Shown piece by piece: positions 9,022 to 16,925 of a DNA stretch of 64,000 nt. This stretch comes from JARBUG01 sp035628915. Its GTDB lineage: Bacteria; Bacillota; Sulfobacillia; Symbiobacteriales; Symbiobacteriaceae. Each line of letters starts with the position of its first letter. The stretch's first letter is position 1. The notes below the pieces were generated by a model, which searched no databases, was not told where the DNA came from, and saw only the letters and a program-made list of their open reading frames with translations. The stretch is taken from contig DASPIW010000030.1 in the NCBI GenBank assembly GCA_035628915.1, forward strand, positions 59,214 through 123,213, written 5' to 3'. Made by a program: the position numbers and the translations under genes.

Positions 9022-9056
9022 GTCCTGCACCTCCTGTGGGGAAGAACCGTGATGGG

Positions 9057-10685
9057 TTAGTAGGGGTAGCCGTTGTCCTTCCAAGGTTTACCAAGCCCAT
9101 AATCCTCGGCGATCACCTTGTAGGTGTTGTAACCGTTGGCCGTCCAGCCAGCGCCGCCCGGATGCCAGCCGCCGCCGGTGGCGTACAGCCCCTTGACCGG
9201 GGTGCGGTAGTCGGAGAGTTCGGGAATCGGCCGGTTGCGCCCCAGCTGGTGCGGGACGTGGTCGATGGTGGCCCAGTTGCCATACGGCCCAAGGTTGTCC
9301 AGGTGGCAGGTGTCACGGGGCGTGAGGGGGTTGTAGCCGATCACGTTGTCCCAGGTCATGTTGGGGGCGAACCGCTGCCACCACTCGATCTCCCGCTTCG
9401 CCTGGGCGGTCTTCCACTGGGCCCACTCTGCGTCGGTTCGGCTGAAGGCCGGCAGCACGAACTGCTCTGAGGCCACGAGGTGTTTGCCGTCGGGGGCGCG
9501 GGTCTTGTCGAACTGCGAGAGCTGCCAAACGATAATGTTGAGCTCCTCCGGCTCCTCGCCCCGCTCCAGCGCATCGTGCTCCCGGACCAGGGCCATGGGG
9601 TCGCCCTTTTCGGCCAGGTAAAGCCAGCCGGTCGACCGGTTGACATCCGGATCCATGGCGGAGACCGAGTAGTTGGGCAGTTCGTGGAGGGCGTAATGGT
9701 ACCAGGTAATGCAGGTCCGGTGCATCTCGAGTTTGTCGATCTTCGAGAGGATGTCTCCGGAGAAGTACTCACGGCCGATGAACTTGTTGACGAGGGTCTG
9801 CGGGCTGGCGCCGCTGACCACCAACTGCGTAGCCCGCACCAGTTCACCGGCTTCGGTCAGAACGCCGACGGCCCGACCGTTTTCGATGACAACCTTCTGG
9901 ACGCCCCGCTTGGTGAAGGTCTTTACGCCCAGCCGGAACAGGATGCGGGAAGCGGCGTGGGCCCAGGTGTGGGTGCCGCCCAGAGAATGACCAAAGTGAG
10001 TGCGCAGCGGCACAGCGAGGGCATACTGCAGCCCCATGCCGGGGGTGGTGGGCGACGTCGCGTTGCCTGCGTGTACCAGCCGGAGGAACATGGCGATGAC
10101 TGCATCGCTCTCGTATTGCTCCCGCAGCACTTCCAGGGGCGATTTGGACGCCCAGGAGGGATCGATCATGTCCGGATTATCAGCCACGAGTTGCTCCATG
10201 GGGTCCTTCTCGCTGCGAGGGCAGGGCGGGTTGAAGTGGGTTTTGAGGAAGGCGGGGTACACCTTCTCTTCGTAGAACTTGTACCACTTCAGCCAAGTCT
10301 CGGCGTCCCGCTCGGAGTACCGGGCGATGGCCTTGGCCGTCTTCTCCTGGTTCGGATCGTGGTACTTGCCATGTACAGTAATGCACTTTTCGTCCTGCAG
10401 GTAGATGGCCCCGCCGCAGACGTCGTAGGGCAGCCACTTGGCGCCGAAGTCGAAGAAGTTAAAGTCCCGCGCAATGGTGTTGACGTAAAAGTCGCCGAGG
10501 TTGCTGGCGTGGGAATCGTCCACGAAGCCGGGCGAGGAGTGCTCTTCGCCACTCCAACCGCCACCCAGTTCGTGGCGTTTCTCGAACACTGCCACCTTCA
10601 TGCCGCCGTACTTGGCCAGGTACATGGCGGTGACCATGCCCTTGCTGCCGCCACCGATGATAATGGCGTCGTAGGTTTCTGTCAT
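9057..10685 (-). CDS. NAD(P)/FAD-dependent oxidoreductase, phytoene desaturase-like (paralog 1)
   Basis: A 542-residue flavoprotein of the same superfamily as its neighbour. It starts at ATG 10685 (MTETYDAIIIGGGSKG), behind AAGGAGG. The N-terminal dinucleotide-binding motif GGGSKGMVTAMYLAKYGG is followed by VAVFEKRHELGGGWSGEE. The C-terminal FAD region reads GLYATGGGWHPGGAGWTANGYN. This is the first gene of the nine-gene minus-strand cluster and is transcribed divergently from a Crp/Fnr regulator 122 bases away. There is no signal peptide or membrane segment. Assignment to the superfamily is secure. A role in carotenoid synthesis is unlikely because no phytoene synthase or prenyltransferase gene is nearby. 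Confidence 0.88.
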   Translation of the reverse strand: MTETYDAIIIGGGSKGMVTAMYLAKYGGMKVAVFEKRHELGGGWSGEEHSSPGFVDDSHASNLGDFYVNTIARDFNFFDFGAKWLPYDVCGGAIYLQDEKCITVHGKYHDPNQEKTAKAIARYSERDAETWLKWYKFYEEKVYPAFLKTHFNPPCPRSEKDPMEQLVADNPDMIDPSWASKSPLEVLREQYESDAVIAMFLRLVHAGNATSPTTPGMGLQYALAVPLRTHFGHSLGGTHTWAHAASRILFRLGVKTFTKRGVQKVVIENGRAVGVLTEAGELVRATQLVVSGASPQTLVNKFIGREYFSGDILSKIDKLEMHRTCITWYHYALHELPNYSVSAMDPDVNRSTGWLYLAEKGDPMALVREHDALERGEEPEELNIIVWQLSQFDKTRAPDGKHLVASEQFVLPAFSRTDAEWAQWKTAQAKREIEWWQRFAPNMTWDNVIGYNPLTPRDTCHLDNLGPYGNWATIDHVPHQLGRNRPIPELSDYRTPVKGLYATGGGWHPGGAGWTANGYNTYKVIAEDYGLGKPWKDNGYPY

Positions 10686-10747
10686 GTGCAGTACCTCCTT
10701 TTCCGTGGTTGCAGAGCGGCCTGGAGCCCGCCGTGGGACGGAAGGAC

Positions 10748-10776
10748 TTGACCCATTGGAAATCGAAATGTTACAG
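10748..10776 (+). promoter_or_regulatory. candidate promoter of the Crp/Fnr gene in a divergent intergenic region
   Basis: TTGACC at 10748-10753, with TTACAG (10771-10776) 17 bases downstream, resembles a weak sigma-A promoter reading toward the regulator at 10808. The 122-base divergent region has no obvious TGTGA-N6-TCACA site. A promoter for the minus-strand cluster must also lie here, but I cannot place it. Confidence 0.3.
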
Positions 10777-10807
10777 GGCTTACTGCGCATCCCTAGGGGG
10801 GCTGTCG

Positions 10808-11488
10808 ATGACCGAACCATTGCCCGGACACAGCATCGATTTTCCTCCCGAGATGTTCCGCCTCGCCACCAAGGGGCAGTACCCCGCCCGGAGCGTCATC
10901 GCGGCCCAGGGCGAGCAGGCCGACCGGTTCTTCTTCCTGGAATCGGGTCGGGTCAAAATCTCCATGTACACCCCGGAGGGGTTCGAGAAGATTCTGGTTT
11001 ACATCGAACCGGGGCAGGTCTTCGGCGAGCCGGCCTTCTTCCGGGGCCGCCGGTACTGGGATACGGCCCAGGCGGTGGAGAACAGCACGGTCTACTCCTT
11101 CGATCACGCAGTGGTGGCTGAGGTTCTGCAACGCTCTCCCGATGTGATAAACCAGCTGGCTCGGTCCCTTTCGGCAAAAATTCGGATGCTTGCGCAACAG
11201 ACGGCAGAGATCGCCTTTGACACCGTGGACCAGCGGGTGATGCGCACCCTGGCGGACCTGGCCTTGCGGCACGCATCGTTCGGTGAGGCTGCTGTGGTGA
11301 TCACCCACGAACAGTTGGCCAACTGGACCAGCACGTCCCGTGTCACCGTGGCCCGGATCCTGAAGGAGCTGGAAGCTGCCGGGCTGATCCAGCGCTGCCG
11401 TGGGAAGATCCTCATTCCCGATCCCCTGGCCTTGCTCGCCGGCTCCACCTCTCCCGGCGGGCCGTTCTCTCTGCCATCTACACCCTGA
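10808..11488 (+). CDS. Crp/Fnr-family transcriptional regulator (cluster-adjacent)
   Basis: A 226-residue regulator with an N-terminal cyclic-nucleotide-binding-like beta barrel (FFFLESGRVKISMYTPEG, PGQVFGEPAFF) and a dimerisation helix. The C-terminal winged helix contains THEQLANWTSTSRVTVARILKEL. It lacks an N-terminal Cys cluster, so it is not an Fe-S Fnr. The start is ATG at 10808, behind AGGGGGG; upstream in-frame codons lack a ribosome binding site. It is divergent from the FAD/UbiD/AOR cluster and is its most likely regulator. The effector is unknown and could be a nucleotide or a pathway intermediate. Confidence 0.9.
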   Translation: MTEPLPGHSIDFPPEMFRLATKGQYPARSVIAAQGEQADRFFFLESGRVKISMYTPEGFEKILVYIEPGQVFGEPAFFRGRRYWDTAQAVENSTVYSFDHAVVAEVLQRSPDVINQLARSLSAKIRMLAQQTAEIAFDTVDQRVMRTLADLALRHASFGEAAVVITHEQLANWTSTSRVTVARILKELEAAGLIQRCRGKILIPDPLALLAGSTSPGGPFSLPSTP

Positions 11489-11578
11489 TTGTATGGCCAC
11501 GCAACGGTGCCTTCTGTATGTTCGGAACAGTGGCTCTGTAAAGATAGAACATTAAGAGTGGCAGTTTTGAACCATTGC

Positions 11579-11625
11579 AAAAAAGGACCCTTCAGAGCCA
11601 TGGTCGCGAGTGGCGCTGAAGGGTC
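11579..11625 (-). terminator. rho-independent terminator of the second Crp/Fnr gene
   Basis: A perfect 10-bp inverted repeat, GACCCTTCAG (11586-11595) with CTGAAGGGTC (11616-11625), lies 23 bases after the stop of the minus-strand gene. On the minus strand it is followed by TTTTTT. It may also stop the convergent plus-strand regulator, though the plus-strand T-run is weak. Confidence 0.85.
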
Positions 11626-11648
11626 TCTTTGACGCTATGGACTTGGAG

Positions 11649-12311
11649 CTAGCTCACGCCGCGGGCCCGCTTCTGCAGCCAGTCAATCTTGGTCACAGTG
11701 ATGTTGCCCTTGCGCATCTGTACCAGGCCCTGTGACCGCCAGACATTCAGGGTCTTGGTCACCGTAACGCGGGAGGTGCCGGCGAGCGCCGCCAGCTCCT
11801 GGTGGGTGATAGGCAAACCGTCCGGCTCAACCCGCTTCCGGGCAAGCATCTCGACCAGAATACGGGCGATCCGGGTGTCCGGGGAATCATAGGCGACGGC
11901 CATCATCTGGTTCGCGAGCATCCAGGCCTTGTGGGCCATGGATTCCAGCACGATGAACACGAATTCGGGGTGGCTGTGGCGAATCGCGGCGACGTTCTCC
12001 CGGTCAAAGGCGCTCGCCTGCAGGGGCCTTACGACCTGGGCTGTGTACCAGTGCGCCCCCTCGAAGAAGGGCACGTCGCACACAAACTCGCCGGGGCCGG
12101 CGTATGAGATCACCTTCTCCATGCCGTCCGACCCGGTGACGGAGAGGCGGACCTTGCCGGTGTGGATGTAGTAGAAGTGGCGAACAGGCAGTCCGGGCCG
12201 AGTGATGATGCTCCCTTCCGGGTAAAAGACGCGAGAGACCTTTTCCCAGACGTCGGGCTTGAGCGGGCCGATGTGGCGGTGGTGGTAGACCTCAGCCTCA
12301 TTGCGCTGCAT
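11649..12311 (-). CDS. Crp/Fnr-family transcriptional regulator
   Basis: A 220-residue Crp/Fnr protein. The sensor barrel includes FYYIHTGKVRLSVTGSDG and PGEFVCDVPFFEG. The C-terminal winged helix has THQELAALAGTSRVTVTKTLNVW, with the Ser-Arg-Val-Thr recognition-helix signature typical of Crp-like DNA binding. No Fe-S cysteine cluster is present. ATG at 12311 is preceded by AAGGGGG. It is a paralog of the regulator at 10808, and the two genes converge. It lies upstream of the multiheme cytochrome gene, which carries a perfect TGTGA-N6-TCACA site, so either regulator could act there. Confidence 0.9.
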   Translation of the reverse strand: MQRNEAEVYHHRHIGPLKPDVWEKVSRVFYPEGSIITRPGLPVRHFYYIHTGKVRLSVTGSDGMEKVISYAGPGEFVCDVPFFEGAHWYTAQVVRPLQASAFDRENVAAIRHSHPEFVFIVLESMAHKAWMLANQMMAVAYDSPDTRIARILVEMLARKRVEPDGLPITHQELAALAGTSRVTVTKTLNVWRSQGLVQMRKGNITVTKIDWLQKRARGVS

Positions 12312-12385
12312 CCCTTGTCCCCCTTATGTCGGCACCACGCCCAGATTCGTGCCTGGATTCAAATTCGTGCGTGCTCCCGGTTTCA

Positions 12386-12414
12386 TGATAACAGAAATAT
12401 ATATTCGAATTCAA
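12386..12414 (-). promoter_or_regulatory. candidate sigma-A promoter of the second Crp/Fnr gene
   Basis: On the minus strand, TTGAAT (12414-12409) and TTATCA (12391-12386) are separated by 17 bases. They lie in an AT-rich patch 75 bases upstream of the ATG. Hexamer matches are moderate. Confidence 0.4.
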
Positions 12415-12558
12415 CTTCACTTATACCAACTTCGGTCGGGCCCTCCCCAAGCATCCAGTGTACTCCCGGGGTTTCTCGCTACGCAGATGCTCCCTGTCAT
12501 AGAAGCCTACACTGACCAGAATGGCCACGGCGGGCGGGAAGGGGAATCCAGGGGTGGC

Positions 12559-12705
12559 TCAGTTCGTCGTATGGCGGTCGCTGAGCAGCGTGCGCCATTC
12601 GGGAATGCCCAATATGACGGTGTACGTGTCGATCACCCGCAGTTGCGGCGCAGCCAGAATGAGAATGTAGATCAAGAGCGGCGGGAGCGCCTCATTGGGG
12701 TTCAC
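12559..12705 (-). CDS. possible 48-residue membrane peptide
   Basis: A short frame opens with GTG at 12705, with GAGGG upstream, and encodes one hydrophobic helix (LPPLLIYILILAAP) and a polar C-terminus. Its GTGA start overlaps the stop of a 25-residue frame beginning at ATG 12779, suggesting coupled tiny genes. Equally, both may be pieces of one frameshifted membrane gene. No family is recognised. Confidence 0.25.
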   Translation of the reverse strand: MNPNEALPPLLIYILILAAPQLRVIDTYTVILGIPEWRTLLSDRHTTN

Positions 12706-13384
12706 GTTCCCTCAGGCGGGGGACGACGACCGGCCGCAGCCTCCTTCAACAGTAACGTGACGCCCGGGTAGTGAAACATGTCTCGATGATCAACGGATTG
12801 GAGAACATGACCGCCAGGACTTGAATCAGCAGTGCCAGCCAGAGGTCCGGCAGGCTGTTAGGCATGCGTCCGAAATGCAGTTCCCCCACAGGTTTTCCAT
12901 AGCTCGGCGTCTACCGTGACCGTGTGTCCGGAGCGCCTGCAGTCCGGTTTGACCTCGATGGGCGGCATGGTGGAGACCAATTATGACAAAGGCCACCAGC
13001 AGGCCGCGGCCCGGACCGGACGTGAACCGGATAGTCCTTTGGTATAGACTTTTCGCTATGCCTATACATACCCCCGATGACACTCGCGCCCGCAGGCTTA
13101 CAGTGGCAAGGCTTGGACGGGTTGGCGGCCAGGCGCCCAATCACGCCGACTTGCCCGGCGTAGCCTGAGCAAGCCATAGCGAGCGACTGGAAGAAATAAC
13201 GCGATGAATGCGGGAATTCCCGGGAAAACGCCTGTCACGCCTGTTTTGTACCTGAGAAACCTGAGACTAATATAAGTATCAGATGAGAGTTAGTTCTTCG
13301 CAATATAACTGCTAACCCTATCAACCTTACAAGAATGTTGCAGTATCACAGGGCGCACTAAGTCGTTTTCTTAATAACCTCTGT

Positions 13385-13400
13385 TGTGAAGTTAGTCACA
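13385..13400. promoter_or_regulatory. Crp/Fnr-type operator upstream of the multiheme cytochrome gene
   Basis: The sequence TGTGA-AGTTAG-TCACA is a perfect match to the symmetrical CRP half-site pattern TGTGA-N6-TCACA. It is centred about 94 bases before the cytochrome start codon. A TATTAC element at 13455-13460 could be the -10 box, placing the site near -74, close to a class I activator position. Two Crp/Fnr-family genes lie within 2.6 kb. Confidence 0.75.
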
Positions 13401-13486
13401 TTCCATCGACCAGGGGTCACACCAGCGCCCGTGTCCGGGGAGACCCGGTTGGGATATTACACAGGGAGAAGAAAGGAGGTGCTAGA

Positions 13487-14998
13487 ATGACCCGGAAGAC
13501 CCTGAAGCTCATGACTCTGCTCGTCTCGGTTCTCATCGTTGCGCTAACCGCCGGTGTCGTTGTCGCTAGCACCAAGGGCAAGGCCGAACTGCCCGAGTAC
13601 CTGGGCTCCGAATCCTGTCTCGGCTGCCATTCGGACAAGTTCCTGAGCTGGAAGTCCTCGGAGTATACGCACGGTGACACCGAGAACATCGCCAAGGAGA
13701 TCAAGTCCGTCGCCGACCTGCCTGCTGACCCCACCGGCATCGCTCCCGAGCTCGCAGAGGTACTGGCCCAGGCCAAGTACTACTTCCACAACCGTTTCGT
13801 GACCCCCAACCTGCAGACCGGCGAACTGATGTACCTCCCCATCGAGTGGAGCGAGGAGAAGGGCTACTTCGCCGCCCCCAACCGTAAGGGCACCAGCATG
13901 GACGCCAGCTGCGGCGGCTGCCACGCCGGCCGTGCTTTCCAGGCGAACCTGCAGACTGAAGTCGGCGTCGGCTGCGAAAGCTGCCATGGCCCCGGCCGTG
14001 AGCACGTGCTCGGCAAGGGCGACGTCTCCAAGATCTTCGTCTCCACCGACCCGCGGAACAGCTGCACCCAGTGCCACAGCGGCAACAACACCGATTCGAA
14101 GGGTGTCCGCTACCCCGTGGGCTATCGCCCCGGCATGAAGATTGAAGAGGTCCCCGGCTTCGTCCCCATCAAGCACGATCCGAACGCCGCCCCGACCGCT
14201 CAGCATCATAAGGGCGCCGTCGGCCAGTGGGCAGTCTCCGCCCATGCCAACGCCACCAACCGGCTGATCGAGCGCGGTGAGACCTACCTCAACCGCCAGG
14301 AGTGCATCAAGTGCCACTCCACCGCCGCCGGTCTCATGATCGCCGACGGCCAGACCTTCGTCGCCTCCGAGCACCTGGTGAACGACGGCGTCAGCTGCGT
14401 CGCTTGCCACGACCCGCACGGCAACAACATCGAGAACTCGCTGAAGATGGAGCCCCAGGCTCTGTGCCTCTCCTGCCATAGCGTCGCCCGCGGCGGCGAG
14501 CCCGTGGCTCAGATTGGTACGACCCGGGCCCCGCACTCCCCGCAGGGCGACATGCTGCAGGGCATCAGCGCCATCGGCATCGCTCCCACCAAGGGCGCCC
14601 ACTCCGAGCTCACGTGCGTCGAGTGCCATATGACCGAGGGCAACCACCTGATGAAGGTCCTGAAGCCCGCCGACGTCATCGGCACGACCCGCAAGGACAG
14701 CTGCTCCGCTTGCCACACCAACTCCAGCCCTGAATCCCGCGACGTCTACCTGACGATGTGGGAAGAGAGCATCAAGAGCCGCGTCGCCGCCGTTAAGGCC
14801 GACGTCGCCGTCGTTGACGCAGCCCTGAAGGCCAATGCGAATGTGCTCGGCGACAAGAACGCCGCCTACATCAACGCCCGGGCCAACTTCTGGATGGTCG
14901 AGAAGGATAAGTCGAATGGCGCTCACAACTTCGAGTACGCCATGAAGATCATCACCAACTCCCAGAAGGTTATCGCCGAGATCAAGGCCGGTCTGTAA
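13487..14998 (+). CDS. nonaheme c-type cytochrome, NrfA/octaheme-reductase-like
   Basis: A 503-residue secreted multiheme cytochrome. An uncleaved or cleavable signal helix (LMTLLVSVLIVALTAGVVV) precedes nine CXXCH heme-binding motifs: CLGCH, CGGCH, CESCH, CTQCH, CIKCH, CVACH, CLSCH, CVECH and CSACH. The C-terminal helical bundle with NGAHNFEYAMK resembles the conserved end of ammonia-forming nitrite reductase and related multiheme reductases. The catalytic CXXCK motif of classical NrfA is absent. The likely role is electron transfer or reduction of an N or S oxyanion at the outer membrane face. ATG at 13487 follows AAAGGAGGTG. Codon choice is strikingly C-ending and uniform, suggesting high expression. 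It is monocistronic, with a strong terminator. Confidence 0.9.
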   Translation: MTRKTLKLMTLLVSVLIVALTAGVVVASTKGKAELPEYLGSESCLGCHSDKFLSWKSSEYTHGDTENIAKEIKSVADLPADPTGIAPELAEVLAQAKYYFHNRFVTPNLQTGELMYLPIEWSEEKGYFAAPNRKGTSMDASCGGCHAGRAFQANLQTEVGVGCESCHGPGREHVLGKGDVSKIFVSTDPRNSCTQCHSGNNTDSKGVRYPVGYRPGMKIEEVPGFVPIKHDPNAAPTAQHHKGAVGQWAVSAHANATNRLIERGETYLNRQECIKCHSTAAGLMIADGQTFVASEHLVNDGVSCVACHDPHGNNIENSLKMEPQALCLSCHSVARGGEPVAQIGTTRAPHSPQGDMLQGISAIGIAPTKGAHSELTCVECHMTEGNHLMKVLKPADVIGTTRKDSCSACHTNSSPESRDVYLTMWEESIKSRVAAVKADVAVVDAALKANANVLGDKNAAYINARANFWMVEKDKSNGAHNFEYAMKIITNSQKVIAEIKAGL

Positions 14999-15015
14999 GA
15001 ACAACTTGCGCAGAA

Positions 15016-15047
15016 GCGACCGGGAGGCAACTCCCGGTCGCTTTTTT
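15016..15047 (+). terminator. rho-independent terminator of the cytochrome gene
   Basis: An 11-bp perfect stem, GCGACCGGGAG (15016-15026) with CTCCCGGTCGC (15031-15041), has a GCAA tetraloop and is followed by six T. It starts 18 bases after the cytochrome stop. Confidence 0.95.
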
Positions 15048-15105
15048 CCGTCAAGTAGAGTAGCGGCCTTCTGGTCCGAGACACGCGCGGAAGGAGGAAC
15101 CGGAC

Positions 15106-15852
15106 TTGCGCTATTCGCTGTACATTGACGGCACGCCCGGCGGTCCCTGGATGGGCCACCTGCTGCAGGAGCCCGGCTGCATTTGGCTCGCCCGGAGCCC
15201 GGAGGAGGTGGCGGAGCGTGCGCCGGCGGCCCTGGCCGGGTTCTTCGGCTGGCTGCGCCGCCATGGCGAGGCCGGAGCCGTCACCCCAGTTGGGGGGGAG
15301 ATAGCGGTCGAGGTGGCCGAACTTCACGAGGCCGTGAACTTTGGCCAGTCGGGCGGAGCGGTGGGCCTGTTTGAGCCCGACCGGCTGGCGGCTACTGCCG
15401 ACTTCATCGCCACGGCGGTCCGCCGGCTGGGCTACGCCCGGCGCGACTTGCTGGAGCTGGTGGCCGAATTGCCGGAGGCGGCGCTGGATTGGGCGCCCCC
15501 CGACGGCAAGCGCAGCATTCGCAAAAACCTGCACCACGTGCGCAACGCCCAGGGATGGTACCTGACCCGGGTGCTCGGCTGGGCAGCCACTGAGCGGCAG
15601 CTCCCCGAGCCCTGGCCGGAAGCGACGTTTGAAAGCCTGCGCTGGACGCTGGAGGGCTGCACGACTGCTCTTCTGGATCTGCCTCCGGAATACCGCACGG
15701 GCATCTACCGGGCGACGGAGCCCGACGAGGATTGGACGGCCCGCAAGATGCTCCGCCGGTTTGTCGAACACGAGCGGGAGCACATCGAGGTGATTCGGCG
15801 GACCATCACGGCCTGGCGGACCGGGGGCCCTGTTGCCCGCCCGTGGGAGTAG
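15106..15852 (+). CDS. DinB-superfamily protein
   Basis: A 248-residue protein with a TTG start at 15106 behind AAGGAGG. The N-terminal about 85 residues (RYSLYIDGTPGGPWMGH) form a region I do not recognise. From about residue 95 a DinB-like four-helix bundle follows, with KNLHHVRNAQGWYL and the C-terminal RFVEHEREHIEVIRRT. The His residues in HH and EHEREH are candidate metal ligands, as in DinB/YfiT thiol-dependent enzymes. The function is unknown: possibly a metal-dependent transferase or a stress protein. The gene converges on the cobalamin operon, ending 12 bases from cobD. Confidence 0.75.
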   Translation: MRYSLYIDGTPGGPWMGHLLQEPGCIWLARSPEEVAERAPAALAGFFGWLRRHGEAGAVTPVGGEIAVEVAELHEAVNFGQSGGAVGLFEPDRLAATADFIATAVRRLGYARRDLLELVAELPEAALDWAPPDGKRSIRKNLHHVRNAQGWYLTRVLGWAATERQLPEPWPEATFESLRWTLEGCTTALLDLPPEYRTGIYRATEPDEDWTARKMLRRFVEHEREHIEVIRRTITAWRTGGPVARPWE

Positions 15853-15864
15853 AGCAGAGGCAGG

Positions 15865-16920
15865 TCAGCGGCCGACCGCCCCAGACAGCGCTTGCACCAG
15901 CCGGTTCACTTCGTGAGGCGGCCTGACGGCAAGCCGGATGTACTCGTCACCCAGTCCGGCGAAATCGGTGCAAGTCCGAACTAGCAGCCCATGTGGCAGC
16001 AACCGCTCCTGAATCTGACTGCCGGTTACGCCCTGAAGCCGCACCAGGAAGTAGTTGCAGTCAGATTCCTGGGGCTCCAGCCACGGCCCCAGAGCAGTCA
16101 AGGTCGCCATGGCCTGCGCCCTGGCGACTGCTACCTCCGCTTGTGTGGCCCGGACATAATCTGGGCCAGTCAAAGCCGCCAGCCCCGCAGCAGCCGCCGG
16201 GGCGCTCACACTCCACGGCACCTGAATCCGGCGGAGCCGGTCGAGCAGGCCGGTCGGGCCGGCCAGCCAGCCGAGGCGCAGCCCGGGGAAGGCATACAGC
16301 TTCGTCAGCGAGCGCAGGACAACCAGCCTGCGGTGGCCGGGCACGCGGGGCAGGAGGCTGGCTGACCGGGGCACAAAGTCAAGGAACGCCTCGTCCACGA
16401 CCACCCAGACTCGGTCCTGGGCCAGGGCGGCTTCCAAGAGTTCGTCGGGCAGCATGCGCCCCGTGGGGTTGTTGGGATTGCACAGTACGACGACGGATCC
16501 CTCAGGGGCGCCCGCCATCCACCTGGCCAGGGCCCCGGCATCGGGCGGCGCGGGCCAGGCCGGAAGCTCGGTAACGGGTATGCCGCTCAGCTTCATGGCC
16601 GCCGCGTACCGGCCGAAGGTGGGGGCGAGCACAAGACCCGCCGGCGGCTGCAGCGCGGCGACGAGCAGGTGGATCAATTCGGCAGCCCCGTTGCCGAAAC
16701 GAACGGAATGCGGGTCAAGGCCGTACCGGGCACCCGCCGCTGCCCGCAGCTCCTCGCAATCCGGATCAGGATAGTGGCAGGCGGATTCTATGGCCTCCAC
16801 CGCAGCCGCACGCACCCAGGGCGGCATGCCGAGCGGATTGATCGAGGCGCTGAAGTCGAGCCACTGTGCGGCCGGGCGCCCCGTGCGCCGGGCCGCTGCC
16901 CATACGTTGCCGCCATGCAT
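15865..16920 (-). CDS. cobD: threonine-phosphate decarboxylase (histidinol-phosphate aminotransferase-like)
   Basis: A 351-residue fold-type I PLP enzyme. It has the typical N-terminus MHGGNVWAAARRTG, DFSASINPLG, the aspartate segment VVLCNPNNPTGRMLPDE and the PLP-lysine motif SLTKLYAFPGLRLGW. The family includes histidinol-phosphate aminotransferase. However, its place as last gene of a cobalamin operon, right after an L-threonine kinase gene, supports CobD, which decarboxylates L-threonine phosphate to (R)-1-aminopropan-2-yl phosphate for the nucleotide loop. ATG at 16920 lies five bases after the upstream stop, with AGGGGGT as ribosome binding site. Confidence 0.88.
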   Translation of the reverse strand: MHGGNVWAAARRTGRPAAQWLDFSASINPLGMPPWVRAAAVEAIESACHYPDPDCEELRAAAGARYGLDPHSVRFGNGAAELIHLLVAALQPPAGLVLAPTFGRYAAAMKLSGIPVTELPAWPAPPDAGALARWMAGAPEGSVVVLCNPNNPTGRMLPDELLEAALAQDRVWVVVDEAFLDFVPRSASLLPRVPGHRRLVVLRSLTKLYAFPGLRLGWLAGPTGLLDRLRRIQVPWSVSAPAAAAGLAALTGPDYVRATQAEVAVARAQAMATLTALGPWLEPQESDCNYFLVRLQGVTGSQIQERLLPHGLLVRTCTDFAGLGDEYIRLAVRPPHEVNRLVQALSGAVGR

Positions 16921-16925
16921 GGCGC

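Larger units (their letters stand above)
12312..13486. other. 1.2-kb intergenic region with coding remnants
   Basis: No full-length gene is convincing here. On the minus strand, positions about 12895 to 12559 read as short hydrophobic pieces in two frames (VGELHFGRMPNSLPDLWLAL, then PPLLIYILILAAPQLRV), as expected from a decayed small membrane protein. The right third (13250-13480) is AT-rich and serves as the control region of the cytochrome gene, including a CRP-type operator at 13385-13400. Nothing recognisable lies at about 12900-13250. Confidence 0.5.

Noticed and set aside
9480..10751. 423-codon plus-strand frame
   Set aside because: Lies fully antisense to a well-supported FAD oxidoreductase gene and shows no family features.
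10808..12311. Oxygen-sensing Fnr proteins
   Set aside because: Neither Crp/Fnr-family protein has the N-terminal cysteine cluster needed for an Fe-S centre.
13544..15004. 486-codon minus-strand frame opposite the cytochrome gene
   Set aside because: The Gly/Val/Ala/Asp-rich product is the complement of a highly codon-biased gene with nine heme motifs.
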